A DNA stretch of 64,000 nt, from assembly GCA_036365515.1 (NCBI GenBank), contig CM070875.1:89542128-89606127 (forward strand). Direction: 5' to 3'. The DNA comes from Torymus aiolomorphi. Taxonomy: Eukaryota > Arthropoda > Insecta > Hymenoptera > Torymidae. A program made the position numbers and the translations under genes. Of the stretch, positions 1-8,009 are shown one piece after another (within the stretch, counting starts at the first letter, position 1; the number at the start of each line of letters is the position of its first letter). The notes beneath the pieces are model-generated. The model was not told the DNA's origin. It saw only the letters and a list, made by a program, of their open reading frames with translations, and made no database searches.

Positions 1-495
1 ACGAATCACGAGGTAGACGAAATCGAAGAGAGTCTCGCGCCGCTCAGCGAGGAGACCATTCTCCGAGGTATACCCAAAGTACTCGCGCCAAAAGCGCGAC
101 TCTTGCTTCGGCACTGGAGGACAACGGTTCCCGAGCGTCTAAAGTGGGACAATGCAGGCACTGTGAGCATCGATGGCCGACAAGTGGCGCGGTCGAGCAT
201 AATCGAGTTACTTCTCGACACACTGCAAAAGAGCCCGCGTGTGGAGGAGGAAGAACCGCCTGTCGGGCGCTTTGAGTTTGCAAAATTTCTCAAAACTAGC
301 GAGACGCCCGTTAATCTCATCGAAAATCCCAAAGTTTTGAACATTGGGCGGATTTTGACTGCAACAGCGAATACGGCCAAACGACGTTTGCCGCGGCAAC
401 AGACTATAGAGGCCGGAGAAAATAATGCACCCTCGCCCATGCTAACTCGCAGTAAAAAGGAGACCAAGAAAAAATGGATGCACTTTGATATATAA
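1..495 (+). CDS. Polinton conserved protein, 5' truncated by the window edge
   Basis: The frame is open from base 1, so the start lies outside the window; the methionine at 103 is internal. The readable part is about 164 residues. It has a helical segment rich in E, L and R, then the block W-D-N-A-G-T-V with a following S-I-I-E-L-L-L, a P-V-G-R-F-E-F-A-K-F-L segment, and a basic tail (TRSKKETKKK). I recall this layout from conserved proteins encoded immediately upstream of integrase in insect Polintons, but its function is unknown to me. It ends 8 bases before the integrase start codon, consistent with a Polinton gene cluster. No lesion is visible in the part seen. The family call rests on memory and context. 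Confidence 0.6.
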   Translation, partial: TNHEVDEIEESLAPLSEETILRGIPKVLAPKARLLLRHWRTTVPERLKWDNAGTVSIDGRQVARSSIIELLLDTLQKSPRVEEEEPPVGRFEFAKFLKTSETPVNLIENPKVLNIGRILTATANTAKRRLPRQQTIEAGENNAPSPMLTRSKKETKKKWMHFDI

Positions 496-503
496 GCGAT
501 AAG

Positions 504-1595
504 ATGCCGTACGGAAAACAATACTACGATCTCCAGCATGAGGCGGGTTACGCGGGTGCACGAAACCTTCTTCGCGTAAATGCCAAGAAGGAGAAGAACA
601 AAATTTATGCGTGGCTGAGCAATCAAGATGCCTACACGCTTCATCACCCGATAAAAAGAAGATTCCCTCGCCTGTCGTACAATGTAACGGACGTCGATGA
701 CGTGTGGGAGTGCGATCTACTTCAGCTGACATCGATAAAGGATTACAACGACGGGTACTGCTATATTCTCGTGGTCATCGATGTACTCGGTAAGTTTGCC
801 TGGGTTGAACCACTGAAGGATAAAACTGCGCGCAACGTTGCCGACGCTTTTGAGCGAATTACCGATAGAGCGAAGCCGCGCTTGCCCATGTGCGTGCAGT
901 CCGATCGTGGCAAGGAATTTCTTGGCGCCGCTTTTCAAAATCTTCTCAAGCGCATGGAGATCGGCTTTCGTGTCGCTAGAAATCCAGATGTCAAGGCAGC
1001 GGTGGTCGAGCGGCTCAACAGAACGCTGCGCGAGCGCATATGGAGATATTTCTTACATCGAAACACCAAGCGATACATCGATGTTCTGCAAAAAATTGTG
1101 TACGCGTACAATCATTCTCGGCACAGCGGTACGCGAATGCGCCCAGCAGAGGTCAACCTTTACAACGCTGCGCGAGCGCGCGAAAATCTGGCCAAGCGCG
1201 CGCGCTCCAATTATCGCCGCCCCGCCGTGCCCTACCGTAAATTTGCTGTGAGTGACCTCGTCCGTGTCAGTCGAACAAAGAACACCTTCGAGCACGGATA
1301 CGAAAAAAATTTCAGTGAGGAGATTTTCAAGATTATACGCGTATCTCCGCGGCAAGGGCTGTACACATATGTATTGGCGGACTTAAACGGAGAAATAATT
1401 GACGGATTCTTTTACAACGAAGAGCTCGTTTTGGTCGGGCACGATCGACTGACTGGCGATAAGAGCTTCAAAATCGAGCGTATTGTGTGCACGAAAGGTC
1501 GTGGCGCCAACAAACAAGTGCTCGTCAAGTGGCTAGGCTATCCCGATAAATTTAATTCTTGGGTGAAAGCGAGTCAACTCGAGAGCATTTCGTAG
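504..1595 (+). CDS. Polinton/Maverick integrase (retroviral-type DDE core plus C-terminal chromodomain)
   Basis: This 363-residue protein matches the retrovirus-like integrase of Polintons, which joins the element's termini to chromosomal DNA in the nucleus. The N-terminal part (residues 34-60) has the family's W-L-S-x-Q-D-A-Y-T-L-H block before the core. The catalytic triad is visible: D71 (W-E-C-D-L-L), D134 (Q-S-D-R-G-K-E-F) and E169 (V-V-E-R-L-N-R-T), with 34 residues between D134 and E169 as in other Polinton integrases I remember. Residues about 317-360 form a chromodomain-like segment (F-K-I-E-R-I, L-V-K-W-L-G-Y-P, N-S-W-V), which in related integrases can bind modified histone tails. 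The ORF is intact from ATG to TAG. It lies 8 bases after the upstream ORF and 16 bases before the penton-like gene. GC content is visibly higher than in the window's AT-rich bulk. Confidence 0.93.
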   Translation: MPYGKQYYDLQHEAGYAGARNLLRVNAKKEKNKIYAWLSNQDAYTLHHPIKRRFPRLSYNVTDVDDVWECDLLQLTSIKDYNDGYCYILVVIDVLGKFAWVEPLKDKTARNVADAFERITDRAKPRLPMCVQSDRGKEFLGAAFQNLLKRMEIGFRVARNPDVKAAVVERLNRTLRERIWRYFLHRNTKRYIDVLQKIVYAYNHSRHSGTRMRPAEVNLYNAARARENLAKRARSNYRRPAVPYRKFAVSDLVRVSRTKNTFEHGYEKNFSEEIFKIIRVSPRQGLYTYVLADLNGEIIDGFFYNEELVLVGHDRLTGDKSFKIERIVCTKGRGANKQVLVKWLGYPDKFNSWVKASQLESIS

Positions 1596-1611
1596 AAAAC
1601 CACGAGCAGAT

Positions 1612-2427
1612 ATGGACGCGAACGAAGATTTTTACATGGTACTGCCTAGCAACAGCAGTATGGCTTACTTTCCCGATAACACAACCAGCTGTTTCACCAC
1701 TCACTTGCCACGCGAGATCAAATTACACGGAGAGTGGCACGTCGGACTGGTGGAAATTCACGTACCATGTAGCATCGTGCATGTTCAAGACAGTGATGTC
1801 TTTTACACTTTTAGTTTGTTCGCCATGAACGACGACGACGAACAGAGTGAGAAAATATTCTGCCATTTTCCAGTCGGCATTTACGACTCTCTTCAACAGC
1901 TGGCAGACGCCATAAATAACTCGAATGACACTTATAAGCATCACATGCTTGAACCCGTAAAGGAGAGCAATGGCTATTATGCCATCAGACGCAAGTGCGC
2001 CTGTCAAGAGCCACATGCAACTCATTTCAACGAAAAAATTCTACGCATTTTTGGGTTCGATGACGAGCCCGGGAAAAAAATTCTGTTTACGACCTTTAAC
2101 CATGGCGCGCTGCGGGAAATTGTAGCCGAGAGACCAGCCTCGCTCTCTCGTGCCATTCCCGACCAACTGTACGTTTATACAGATATTTGTGAACCCAACA
2201 CAGTGGGGGACACACAGGCCTCGCTCATGCGCATCGTTTCCTTGGATAACTCAAAATTCAGATACGGCTGCAGTGCTGTGCAGCGTTTCACGCCCGCCCA
2301 CTACATACCGCTTCTCTATCACAATTTTCACAATATTATCATCGATATAAGAGACCAGCTCGGACAGCGCATTCCATTCGAGTACGATACGCTGACCGTG
2401 ACACTCCATTTCAGACGAAGTCACTGA
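1612..2427 (+). CDS. Penton-like minor capsid protein of the Polinton
   Basis: The 271-residue ORF is intact. It starts with M-D-A-N-E-D-F-Y-M and contains the recurring Polinton block F-P-D-N-T-T-S-C-F-T-T-H-L-P (about residues 22-35), followed by beta-rich segments such as E-W-H-V-G-L-V-E-I-H. It ends in a hydrophobic beta strand (L-T-V-T-L-H-F). Its size and position between the integrase and the major capsid gene fit the single-jelly-roll penton or minor capsid protein that links Polintons to adenovirus-like capsids. Assignment as penton rather than another structural protein follows from family knowledge and could be tested by structure prediction. The gene lies 16 bases after the integrase stop, and the next gene starts 1 base after its stop, so this part of the cluster is very compact. 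Confidence 0.75.
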   Translation: MDANEDFYMVLPSNSSMAYFPDNTTSCFTTHLPREIKLHGEWHVGLVEIHVPCSIVHVQDSDVFYTFSLFAMNDDDEQSEKIFCHFPVGIYDSLQQLADAINNSNDTYKHHMLEPVKESNGYYAIRRKCACQEPHATHFNEKILRIFGFDDEPGKKILFTTFNHGALREIVAERPASLSRAIPDQLYVYTDICEPNTVGDTQASLMRIVSLDNSKFRYGCSAVQRFTPAHYIPLLYHNFHNIIIDIRDQLGQRIPFEYDTLTVTLHFRRSH

Positions 2428-2428
2428 G

Positions 2429-2938
2429 ATGTCTCATTATACTATATACTACGATGAGCAGATAGGTGGCGGAAGTGGGGTAAGAAGCGTTTTCGCTGGC
2501 TCGGCCTTTCAGAGAGGGCGCGGTGTTGGCTCTTGGTTGGGGGGCCTCTTTCGCCGCATTCTGCCATACGTCAGGAGTGGCGCTAAGGCCGTCGGGAAAG
2601 AGACCTAGCGCGGAGGTATGAAAATCATAGACGATGTCACAAACAATGGTGTCAATTTCAAGGAGGCCATAAAATTGAGAGCCGGAGAATCGGGACGCCA
2701 TCTCAAAAGAAAAGCGGCAGAGAAAATTAGCGAAATCATGAAGGGGTCAGGGTATAAAACTACCAGGCGCATCAAACGGCAACGGCAGTCGACAAAGGCA
2801 CGTGCAAGCGCCCGTACCTCGAGGACCAAGCGTAAGAAAAAATTGACAGCCGCACCGCGCAAGACTCGTAAAGCGAGCAGGAGAACCCGGAAAACCCCCG
2901 CTTTTCGGGACATTAACGATATTTTCGGTCCAAAATAA
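2429..2938 (+). pseudogene. Basic core/minor virion-like protein of the Polinton, split by an in-frame amber codon
   Basis: One frame runs from ATG 2429 to the stop at 2936-2938, interrupted once by TAG at 2606-2608. The N-terminal 59 codons are glycine-rich (I-G-G-G-S-G, G-V-G-S-W-L-G-G-L-F-R-R), a recurrent signature I recall from Polinton virion-associated proteins. The part after the stop (readable from ATG 2618, 106 residues) has a K-E-A-I-K helix, then a very basic tail of K/R with S/T and A, like adenovirus core polypeptides that condense DNA. Both halves belong to one family, so the amber codon is most likely a disabling mutation; reinitiation at 2618 is conceivable. The stop codon overlaps an AATAAA (2934-2939). 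The major capsid ORF begins 3 bases later. Confidence 0.7.
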
Positions 2939-2939
2939 A
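2934..2939 (+). promoter_or_regulatory. Possible poly(A) signal AATAAA overlapping the stop codon of the basic protein gene
   Basis: AATAAA covers the TAA stop at 2936-2938. In such a compact cluster it may simply be coincidental, so confidence is low. Confidence 0.3.
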
Positions 2940-2941
2940 TC

Positions 2942-3553
2942 TTGAAAATGTCTTTCTTGCACTCTCACTCGTCAGAGTGTATGTCGAGCGAACTCGATCT
3001 TTTCTCCCTCCCATCTACTCAAACCTCCATCGAGGGCAGCAGTTTTTTGAACTATAAGCCCGTCTCTTCGATCAGCGACGAGGGCGATGCGTCCATCGAA
3101 TTCTTCGTACCTAGTGCCAGCGAGCATTACATCGATCTCGCACACACCATGCTCTTTGTCAAGGCACAAATACTCCCCAACGACAATGTCGACACAAATC
3201 TAAAAGTTGGCCCTGTAAACAATCTTCTTCATTCAATGTTCAATCAAATCGATATTTTTCTCAATCAAAAGCTCACCTCACCGCCCAACAACATGTACGC
3301 ATACAGAGCTTACATAGAGTCACTGCTGAGCTATTCCCCCGCTGCCAAAGAATCTCATCTCACCGCGAGCCTCTGGTACGATGATACACCCGGCTGTATG
3401 GAGGGCGTGGCGGAAAATCAAGCAATCGGTTCGAACAAAGGCCTTGTACAGAGGCAATATTTTACGAAAGAGGGTCGTGCATTCGATATGATTGGACATC
3501 TGCACTGCGACTTATTTAATCAGGATAAAATGCTCACAATGGCATCGAAATGA
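2942..3553 (+). CDS. N-terminal half of the Polinton major capsid protein (frameshifted copy)
   Basis: This 203-residue ORF is the N-terminal part of the protein annotated in databases as F54H12.2-like, which I take to be the double-jelly-roll major capsid protein of Polintons. Recognisable blocks include S-F-L-H-S-H-S-S-E-C near the start, E-L-D-L-F-S-L-P-x-T-Q-T-S-I, an E-H-Y-I-D-L-A-H segment, and N-N-M-Y-A-Y-R-A-Y-I-E-S-L-L-S-Y. The frame ends at TGA 3551-3553 while the protein plainly continues in another frame from 3550. The second ATG could be used by termination-reinitiation through the ATGA overlap (3550-3553), but in a copy with other nonsense codons a simple indel is likelier. If so, no full-length capsid protein is made. 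Confidence 0.85.
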   Translation: MKMSFLHSHSSECMSSELDLFSLPSTQTSIEGSSFLNYKPVSSISDEGDASIEFFVPSASEHYIDLAHTMLFVKAQILPNDNVDTNLKVGPVNNLLHSMFNQIDIFLNQKLTSPPNNMYAYRAYIESLLSYSPAAKESHLTASLWYDDTPGCMEGVAENQAIGSNKGLVQRQYFTKEGRAFDMIGHLHCDLFNQDKMLTMASK

Positions 3554-4281
3554 GAGTGCGTCTGGTGCGTAATAAGGATGCATTTTGCCTGATGGATTCC
3601 ACAAACGACGGCCGATTCGGAATAAAAATAAAAGAAGCTACCCTCATTGTTCGTCGTGTCAAGATAAATCCTGGTATTTTGATCGCACACGCCAATACAC
3701 TGGCCAAAGCAACAGCCAAATACCCCATTACGCGTGTCGAGGTGAAAACACTTACGCTTCACACTGGTATACTAGGCGATAGCATTGATAATGCGATTCT
3801 TGGTCAACTGCCGAAACGTATAATCATCGGTTTCGTCGATAACAAAGCGTTCAATGGAAATCGAGCGCTAAACCCATTCAACTTTCAACACTTTGACATA
3901 AATTATCTCTCGCTATATATCGACGGGGTTCAAATACCAAGCAAACCGTTACAACCGCACTTTACAGGCAACAGCGCAACGTTTATCGAGGCATTCCAAA
4001 CACTCTACTCAGGCACAGGGATACATTTTCTCAATGAGGGCCTAGGCATAAACCGTTACAACTATTCAATGGGGTATTTTCTTACGGCATTTGATCTCAC
4101 ACCCGATTTATCAGCGCATTGCCACTCTCATTGGAACCTCGTACGCTCGGGCAGTGTGCGTATCGAAGTGGGCTTCGCGACGGCGCCGACTGTTACAATA
4201 AACTGCATTGTCTACGCAGAGTACGATAATGTTCTCGAAATTGACTCCACTCGACAAATTTTAACGGATTTCAGCGCCTAA
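3550..4281 (+). CDS. C-terminal half of the Polinton major capsid protein (frameshifted copy)
   Basis: This 243-residue ORF continues the capsid protein. It opens with R-L-V-R-N-K-D-A-F-C-L-M, a hallmark of the F54H12.2-like family, and contains P-K-R-I-I-I-G-F-V-D-N-K-A-F-N-G, N-P-F-N-F-Q-H-F-D-I-N and G-V-Q-I-P-S-K-P, ending in Y-A-E-Y-D-N-V-L-E-I-D. Together the two halves are about 445 residues, a plausible size for a double jelly roll. The frame differs from the upstream half and the junction is at 3550-3553 (ATGA). No other lesion is visible in this half. Major rather than minor capsid identity is inferred from total length and from the separate 271-residue penton-like gene upstream. 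Confidence 0.85.
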   Translation: MRVRLVRNKDAFCLMDSTNDGRFGIKIKEATLIVRRVKINPGILIAHANTLAKATAKYPITRVEVKTLTLHTGILGDSIDNAILGQLPKRIIIGFVDNKAFNGNRALNPFNFQHFDINYLSLYIDGVQIPSKPLQPHFTGNSATFIEAFQTLYSGTGIHFLNEGLGINRYNYSMGYFLTAFDLTPDLSAHCHSHWNLVRSGSVRIEVGFATAPTVTINCIVYAEYDNVLEIDSTRQILTDFSA

Positions 4282-4445
4282 GCGCAAGAGCAGAAGACGA
4301 CGGGCCTGCAGAGGCGCCACGTGTCACATTGCCACAGTCATAAAAAGTGGAGGGGGAAGTGTGGCGCTCACATGCGGCGCTCACATGCGGCCCTCTCTCG
4401 CGTCACTTCGCTTTTTCTCTTACACGCGAACACGCGCCTCTACAC
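4282..4445 (+). promoter_or_regulatory. GC-rich spacer between capsid gene and next gene, possible promoter
   Basis: The spacer contains a CACGTG E-box (about 4320), a TATA-like CATAAAAAG (about 4339), and a short direct duplication of GCGCTCACATGCG (about 4364-4390). These could form a promoter for the following gene, but no start site can be proven by eye. Confidence 0.3.
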
Positions 4446-5090
4446 AAAATAGACTACGTAATCGATATTCAAGGTTTTCATGATTCGGAAAAAAAGTTTC
4501 TGCCCAAGGAAATAGCTATCACGTGCCTGCAAAAGAAAATTAGTGATCATTGAATAGTGCAAGCGTCGCATAGTTTTGCCGACTTGCCGGACGATGTCAA
4601 AGAGACAAACACCTTTCTAGCCGTCGAAATTCACGGTGTTCATTGGTTTAACGGTGAAGTAACGCTTCGTTAACTACATCGGCATCTTTACAACATTGCC
4701 AGAGTATCACGAACAATTTTTGTGCGCGGCGAGGAGAAGGTCCGATACATCGAAGCGCTTTTCGGACGCAGCGTCATCAACTTGGAAAAATTTAATTCAC
4801 CATCATTTAAAAAGCTCAACAAAATGTTCCCAGACAATACACTGTGCGCTACGTATTCAACCAAAATCTTTTTGGCCAAAAAAGAGTTTTGTGCTCTTTA
4901 CAAAGTTCATCAGCTAAAAAAGTGGCTGTGCTCGATACTTCCTGCGAAATGGAAAGCGCTTCCTAAAGAAAAAGTGGAAAGTGAAATGTTCCTTACAGCA
5001 GTTTACGAGCAAAGAGATACAAATAGTGACAGCAGCGATAATAATGACGTATACTACTCAGCCATCGAGGGCGACACATCCTCTGACTGA
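4446..5090 (+). pseudogene. Conserved Polinton-associated protein with two nonsense codons
   Basis: A single reading frame with clear coding character runs from about 4446 to the stop at 5088-5090 but is cut by TGA at 4551-4553 and TAA at 4671-4673. Sequence on both sides of each stop stays in frame. Recognisable blocks are D-Y-V-I-D-I-Q-G-F near the start, K-F-L-P-K-E-I-A-I, H-G-V-H-W-F-N-G-E, V-R-G-E-E-K-V-R-Y-I-E-A-L, and C-A-L-Y-K-V-H-Q-L-K-K-W-L. I remember this pattern from insect Maverick-associated proteins with a possible nuclease-like fold, but do not know the function. The tail is acidic (D/S/N-rich). The probable family start position reads ATA (isoleucine), so the start codon may also be lost; the frame upstream is open from ATG 4347. 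The protease gene starts 9 bases after the stop. Confidence 0.65.
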
Positions 5091-5099
5091 AAGAAAAAA

Positions 5100-5639
5100 A
5101 TGAACACGAATGAAATAACGCGAGCCATCTGCGGCCTCTCTGCTAATTCGCTCGGAGTTTATGCAGCCAATCACATACCAAGCCGGTTGAGCCGTCCATC
5201 GGCGGTCATTGCAAATCTCGACACAGCGGACAAGCCCGGCTCTCATTGGGTAGTTTTCTACATAGACAGTCATGCAAGAGGTACCTATTTCGATAGCTAT
5301 GGACTACCACCATCGTCGCGACATCATCTCGATCGACTCAGAAGAAATTGCAAGTGGTTCAGGTGGAACAAGAAGAAGTTGCAAAGTTTCGATTCTAAAG
5401 TGTGCGGTGAATATTGCGTCATGTTTTTGCATTTTATGTGTAGTGGGTTTACTTTACGAAAATTTTGTAACATCTTTACGACGGATGCTCGCGCCTACGA
5501 CAAAATAGCTGCTAAATTTTATAACATTATAAAGAACAAAAAATTAAAAAAAGAAGAACGTGCGTACAATTTCCCGCGTGCTACTTCACAAGGGTGTGGC
5601 TCGTGCACTCAGGCATGTAGGCCAATGACTCATTATTAA
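5100..5639 (+). CDS. Adenovirus-type (adenain/Ulp1-like) cysteine protease of the Polinton
   Basis: This intact 179-residue ORF matches the Polinton protease, thought to process capsid precursors. The adenain catalytic pattern is complete: H49 in G-S-H-W-V-V-F, D65 in Y-F-D-S-Y-G as the acidic partner, Q95 as the oxyanion-hole glutamine, and C102 in V-C-G-E-Y-C, exactly seven residues after Q95 as in adenovirus protease. The hydrophobic V-M-F-L-H-F following the nucleophile also fits. The C-terminus has a Cys cluster (G-C-G-S-C-T-Q-A-C), possibly an added metal or redox site. It is the last recognisable virion gene of the cluster, and a plausible poly(A) signal lies about 300 bases downstream at 5941. 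Confidence 0.92.
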   Translation: MNTNEITRAICGLSANSLGVYAANHIPSRLSRPSAVIANLDTADKPGSHWVVFYIDSHARGTYFDSYGLPPSSRHHLDRLRRNCKWFRWNKKKLQSFDSKVCGEYCVMFLHFMCSGFTLRKFCNIFTTDARAYDKIAAKFYNIIKNKKLKKEERAYNFPRATSQGCGSCTQACRPMTHY

Positions 5640-5823
5640 TCTCTCTAACTTTGAGATATATTTTGCATTGTTGGGCCTAGATTTGTAAGCTAATATATGT
5701 ATGCGTGATTGTTCATTACTTGTAATATCTTAATACTGAAATGAATCAGCCCCTGGTTCAAATGCGATTTTATGTATTCGTAGTTAATTTTAAGCATCGC
5801 TTGTGTCTGTCTCGGTTAAACCA

Positions 5824-5946
5824 TATGTATTCGTAGTTTGTAAGTTTTTGTCTCTTTTCAAAATTTATATATTCATAGTTTGTAAGTTTATGTATTCATA
5901 GTATGTAAGTTTATGTATTTATAGTTTGTAAGTTTGATCGAATAAA
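5824..5946 (+). repeat. Short tandem repeat in the protease 3' region, ending at a poly(A) signal
   Basis: Units of about 24 bases with core TATGTATTCATAGTTTGTAA are repeated four to five times between 5824 and 5936 (a weaker partial copy near 5770). AATAAA follows at 5941-5946, so this is a likely 3' UTR for the protease transcript. Confidence 0.6.
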
Positions 5947-6107
5947 CAAAAAAATATATAAATCATGTTTTCATTTACAGACCTTTCATTTTCCCACTCT
6001 TGAAAAAAAAAATCAATTAAATTCATTTTCCTCCCGCGAGAGAGTATTCAAAACGTTTTCTTTTATTACGAAATACTTACGCGTGAAAAATTTTATCATT
6101 ATATACA

Positions 6108-6310
6108 CATTTTCTTCACGCGTAACTTAAAAACCGTTGAACAAAGAACGCATTTATGGCGTGGGTGAAGTGTTCTTAGAACCACTTAACGCAGTTATCG
6201 GGTACAACCATAAATAGTTACATGTCGCGGCACACATTTCCTTCTCACAAAACAAAGAATGCATTCATGTGAAAAATTTATCATGTATACGCTTTGACTC
6301 ATAATCAGTT

Positions 6311-6382
<72 letters not shown>

Positions 6383-6640
6383 CGTAAAATCGAGAGCACA
6401 CTCTTGAAACTGTCCGTTAAATTCGTTGAACAATTGACGCATTCATGGCCAGGGTGAACTGTGCTTAGAATCACTTAACGCTGTTATCGGGTACGTGTCA
6501 CAGCACGCATTTTCTTCTCACGAAAATCTTTGTCGAGAGTACGTGATTGAAAACGCTAAACAATGGACGCATTCATAACGACAATTATTGGAAACGCTTT
6601 CCACAGTCATTGGGTACAACCATAAACCTAATATTTTTCT
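6108..6640 (+). repeat. Degenerate ~100-bp tandem repeats with an embedded (AC)n
   Basis: Four imperfect copies share the words AACGCATTCATGG, CACTTAACGC and TTATCGGGTAC, beginning near 6108, 6231, 6425 and 6550. A pure (AC)n tract at 6315-6378 sits between copies. Subterminal or regulatory repeats of the Polinton are possible, but no terminal repeat can be proved because the left end is outside the window. Confidence 0.55.
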
Positions 6641-6659
6641 CGCCACCTTTCCCCACCAC

Positions 6660-6790
6660 CGGGTACGTTGCGTCATACACGTGCTCTCATTGGCTGCGCC
6701 GCCATCCCCCACTGTCGGCGTCCCCTACCACCTCTCGAGGCGCACACCCAAACGAATAGCGCAACCGACGACGTTACGTCAGTCTAGTAG
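6660..6790 (+). promoter_or_regulatory. Candidate promoter for the gene at 7003-7859
   Basis: This GC-rich stretch has a CACGTG E-box (about 6677), an inverted CCAAT (ATTGG near 6688), and an arthropod initiator-like TCAGT at 6779-6783. The (AGC)n-like run at 6797-6826 and (AC)n at 6866-6919 would then lie in the 5' UTR. No TATA box is obvious. Inference from motifs only. Confidence 0.35.
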
Positions 6791-6861
6791 AACACGCAGC
6801 ACCAGCAGCACCAGCAGCACCAGCAGTCAAATCAGCTGTAGAAAGCACGCCTCAGTATTTC

Positions 6862-6921
<60 letters not shown>

Positions 6922-7002
6922 GTGCACTCGTACAACGACATTGCTTCAGCCACGAGCATTGGTATTTCTTTTTTAAAACAAATTTGTGACAGCTATTTTA
7001 AA

Positions 7003-7122
7003 ATGAATCAAGACGATCTTCCGCAAAACTTGCTTTTTAACACAAGTTACGCGCTCAATAATCTCACTCGAAATTTGCATACCTTGGATTGCAATATTAC
7101 GGTGGGCATTTCCGTACAGTGA
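7003..7122 (+). CDS. Small ORF, probably the N-terminal part of a broken larger gene
   Basis: Thirty-nine codons start at ATG 7003 in the context AAAATG and end at TGA 7120-7122. The sequence is N/L/T-rich (L-N-N-L-T-R-N-L-H-T-L-D) and matches no family I know. The next ORF begins at 7164, but its frame is already open from 7128, and the residues there (F-G-G-D-T-S-P-R-K-Y) read like coding sequence. A nonsense change plus a one-base shift near 7120-7128 would explain the gap, so I suspect the two ORFs were one gene. The hairpin GTGGCGA-TACT-TCGCCAC lies between them. An intact small protein remains possible. Confidence 0.4.
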   Translation: MNQDDLPQNLLFNTSYALNNLTRNLHTLDCNITVGISVQ

Positions 7123-7163
7123 TTTAATTTGGTGGCGATACTTCGCCACGCAAATACATAACA

Positions 7164-7859
7164 ATGGGAATCACCGCGTGGGAGGAATTCACCACGCATT
7201 TTCCTGCAGTAATGTATCATCTGTACGGGCACACGCAAGAGTTTACAAAAATCGACCTAACTGAGCACGAGATTAATTTGACTACCGCTTATAACTCGAG
7301 AGTACTGGGAATCAATCAGAAAAAGAAAACAGTGGAGCCTGTGTCATTACGGAGCTGGCGCCGGTATCAGCATGAGGCGCAAGATTGGGATACCAACGAC
7401 GGATTGCGCATCGATACAGAGTCAATCATCATGGCCGTCGGCGCAGATGACAACGACGACGACGAGAGTGCACCGGCGCGAAAGAAGAGAAAAGTTGAGA
7501 GTCTTCCAAGTGTTGTGATCATGCGACGTACTTTTCTAATATTAAAAAGCATGCGCGAGTGTATAGAGTTTCGTCTTCGCGAGTTAGAGGATATGTCCAC
7601 GTATGTTAATGTCATGTATGATGTAATGATAGACAGTTTGAAAATGCACGAGAACAGTCGCGAACTTGATAAATGTTTCGACGGGTGCACATTTCTTAAA
7701 CTTTTCAACGACCACAAAGACGAATTAATATCTAATGTAAAAAACCGGATGATTTATTCAAACTTTGGTAATTCGAATGTGGATAGACTATTTGTAGAAA
7801 TAAAATGTCTTTATTTACCGACACTAGAAAAAGATGTATACGAGGCTGTTAATAATTAA
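7164..7859 (+). CDS. Unrecognised nuclear-type protein with acidic patch and SV40-like NLS
   Basis: This 231-residue ORF has no family I recognise. The N-terminus resembles a compact globular domain (W6, H19-Y21 region). Residues 94-101 are acidic (A-D-D-N-D-D-D-E) and are followed directly by the basic cluster A-R-K-K-R-K-V (residues 105-111), nearly identical to the SV40 T-antigen type nuclear localisation signal. The C-terminal half is helical and rich in charged residues, ending V-Y-E-A-V-N-N. An AATAAA at 7862-7867 follows the stop immediately. Its GC content and position suggest it belongs to the Polinton or an allied virus-like insertion. A DNA-binding or regulatory role is only an inference from the NLS and acidic patch. 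The true N-terminus may be upstream (see 7003-7122). Confidence 0.55.
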   Translation: MGITAWEEFTTHFPAVMYHLYGHTQEFTKIDLTEHEINLTTAYNSRVLGINQKKKTVEPVSLRSWRRYQHEAQDWDTNDGLRIDTESIIMAVGADDNDDDESAPARKKRKVESLPSVVIMRRTFLILKSMRECIEFRLRELEDMSTYVNVMYDVMIDSLKMHENSRELDKCFDGCTFLKLFNDHKDELISNVKNRMIYSNFGNSNVDRLFVEIKCLYLPTLEKDVYEAVNN

Positions 7860-7861
7860 TC

Positions 7862-7867
7862 AATAAA
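7862..7867 (+). promoter_or_regulatory. Poly(A) signal AATAAA after the 231-residue ORF
   Basis: AATAAA begins two bases after the stop codon (TAA 7857-7859), a conventional signal for polyadenylation of this transcript and a contrast to the histone-type end of the next gene. Confidence 0.5.
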
Positions 7868-7927
7868 TACAAATTTTAATTGAATTATTTCATAGCCCCT
7901 ACTCTTCCGCTCTATCCCCATCCACCA

Positions 7928-7952
7928 CCAATCACTAGGCCTTACATATAAG
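7928..7952 (+). promoter_or_regulatory. CCAAT plus TATA promoter of the 54-codon gene
   Basis: CCAAT at 7928-7932 and TATAAG at 7947-7952 lie 58-82 bases upstream of the ATG at 8010. This is tight spacing like that of arthropod histone promoters. The leader between TATA and ATG is short and GC-rich. Confidence 0.45.
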
Positions 7953-8009
7953 CTAATAGTAGCGTCCGCGCGAGAGCAGAAGGACTGCAACCTTCACAGA
8001 GCACACATC

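Noticed and set aside
6..647. 213-codon minus-strand ORF opposite the Polinton start
   Set aside because: It is a shadow of the plus-strand partial gene and integrase; no plausible domain.
4347..4553. Separate 68-codon gene upstream of the broken conserved protein
   Set aside because: Its second half is the N-terminus of the same protein that continues past the TGA; the first half is spacer sequence read through.
2606..4673. Stop-codon recoding or readthrough in the Polinton
   Set aside because: All three stop types occur as lesions and one gene has a frameshift; ordinary decay is simpler.
5990..6640. Polinton terminal inverted repeat
   Set aside because: The repeats are direct and internal; no inverted partner is available because the left end lies outside the window.
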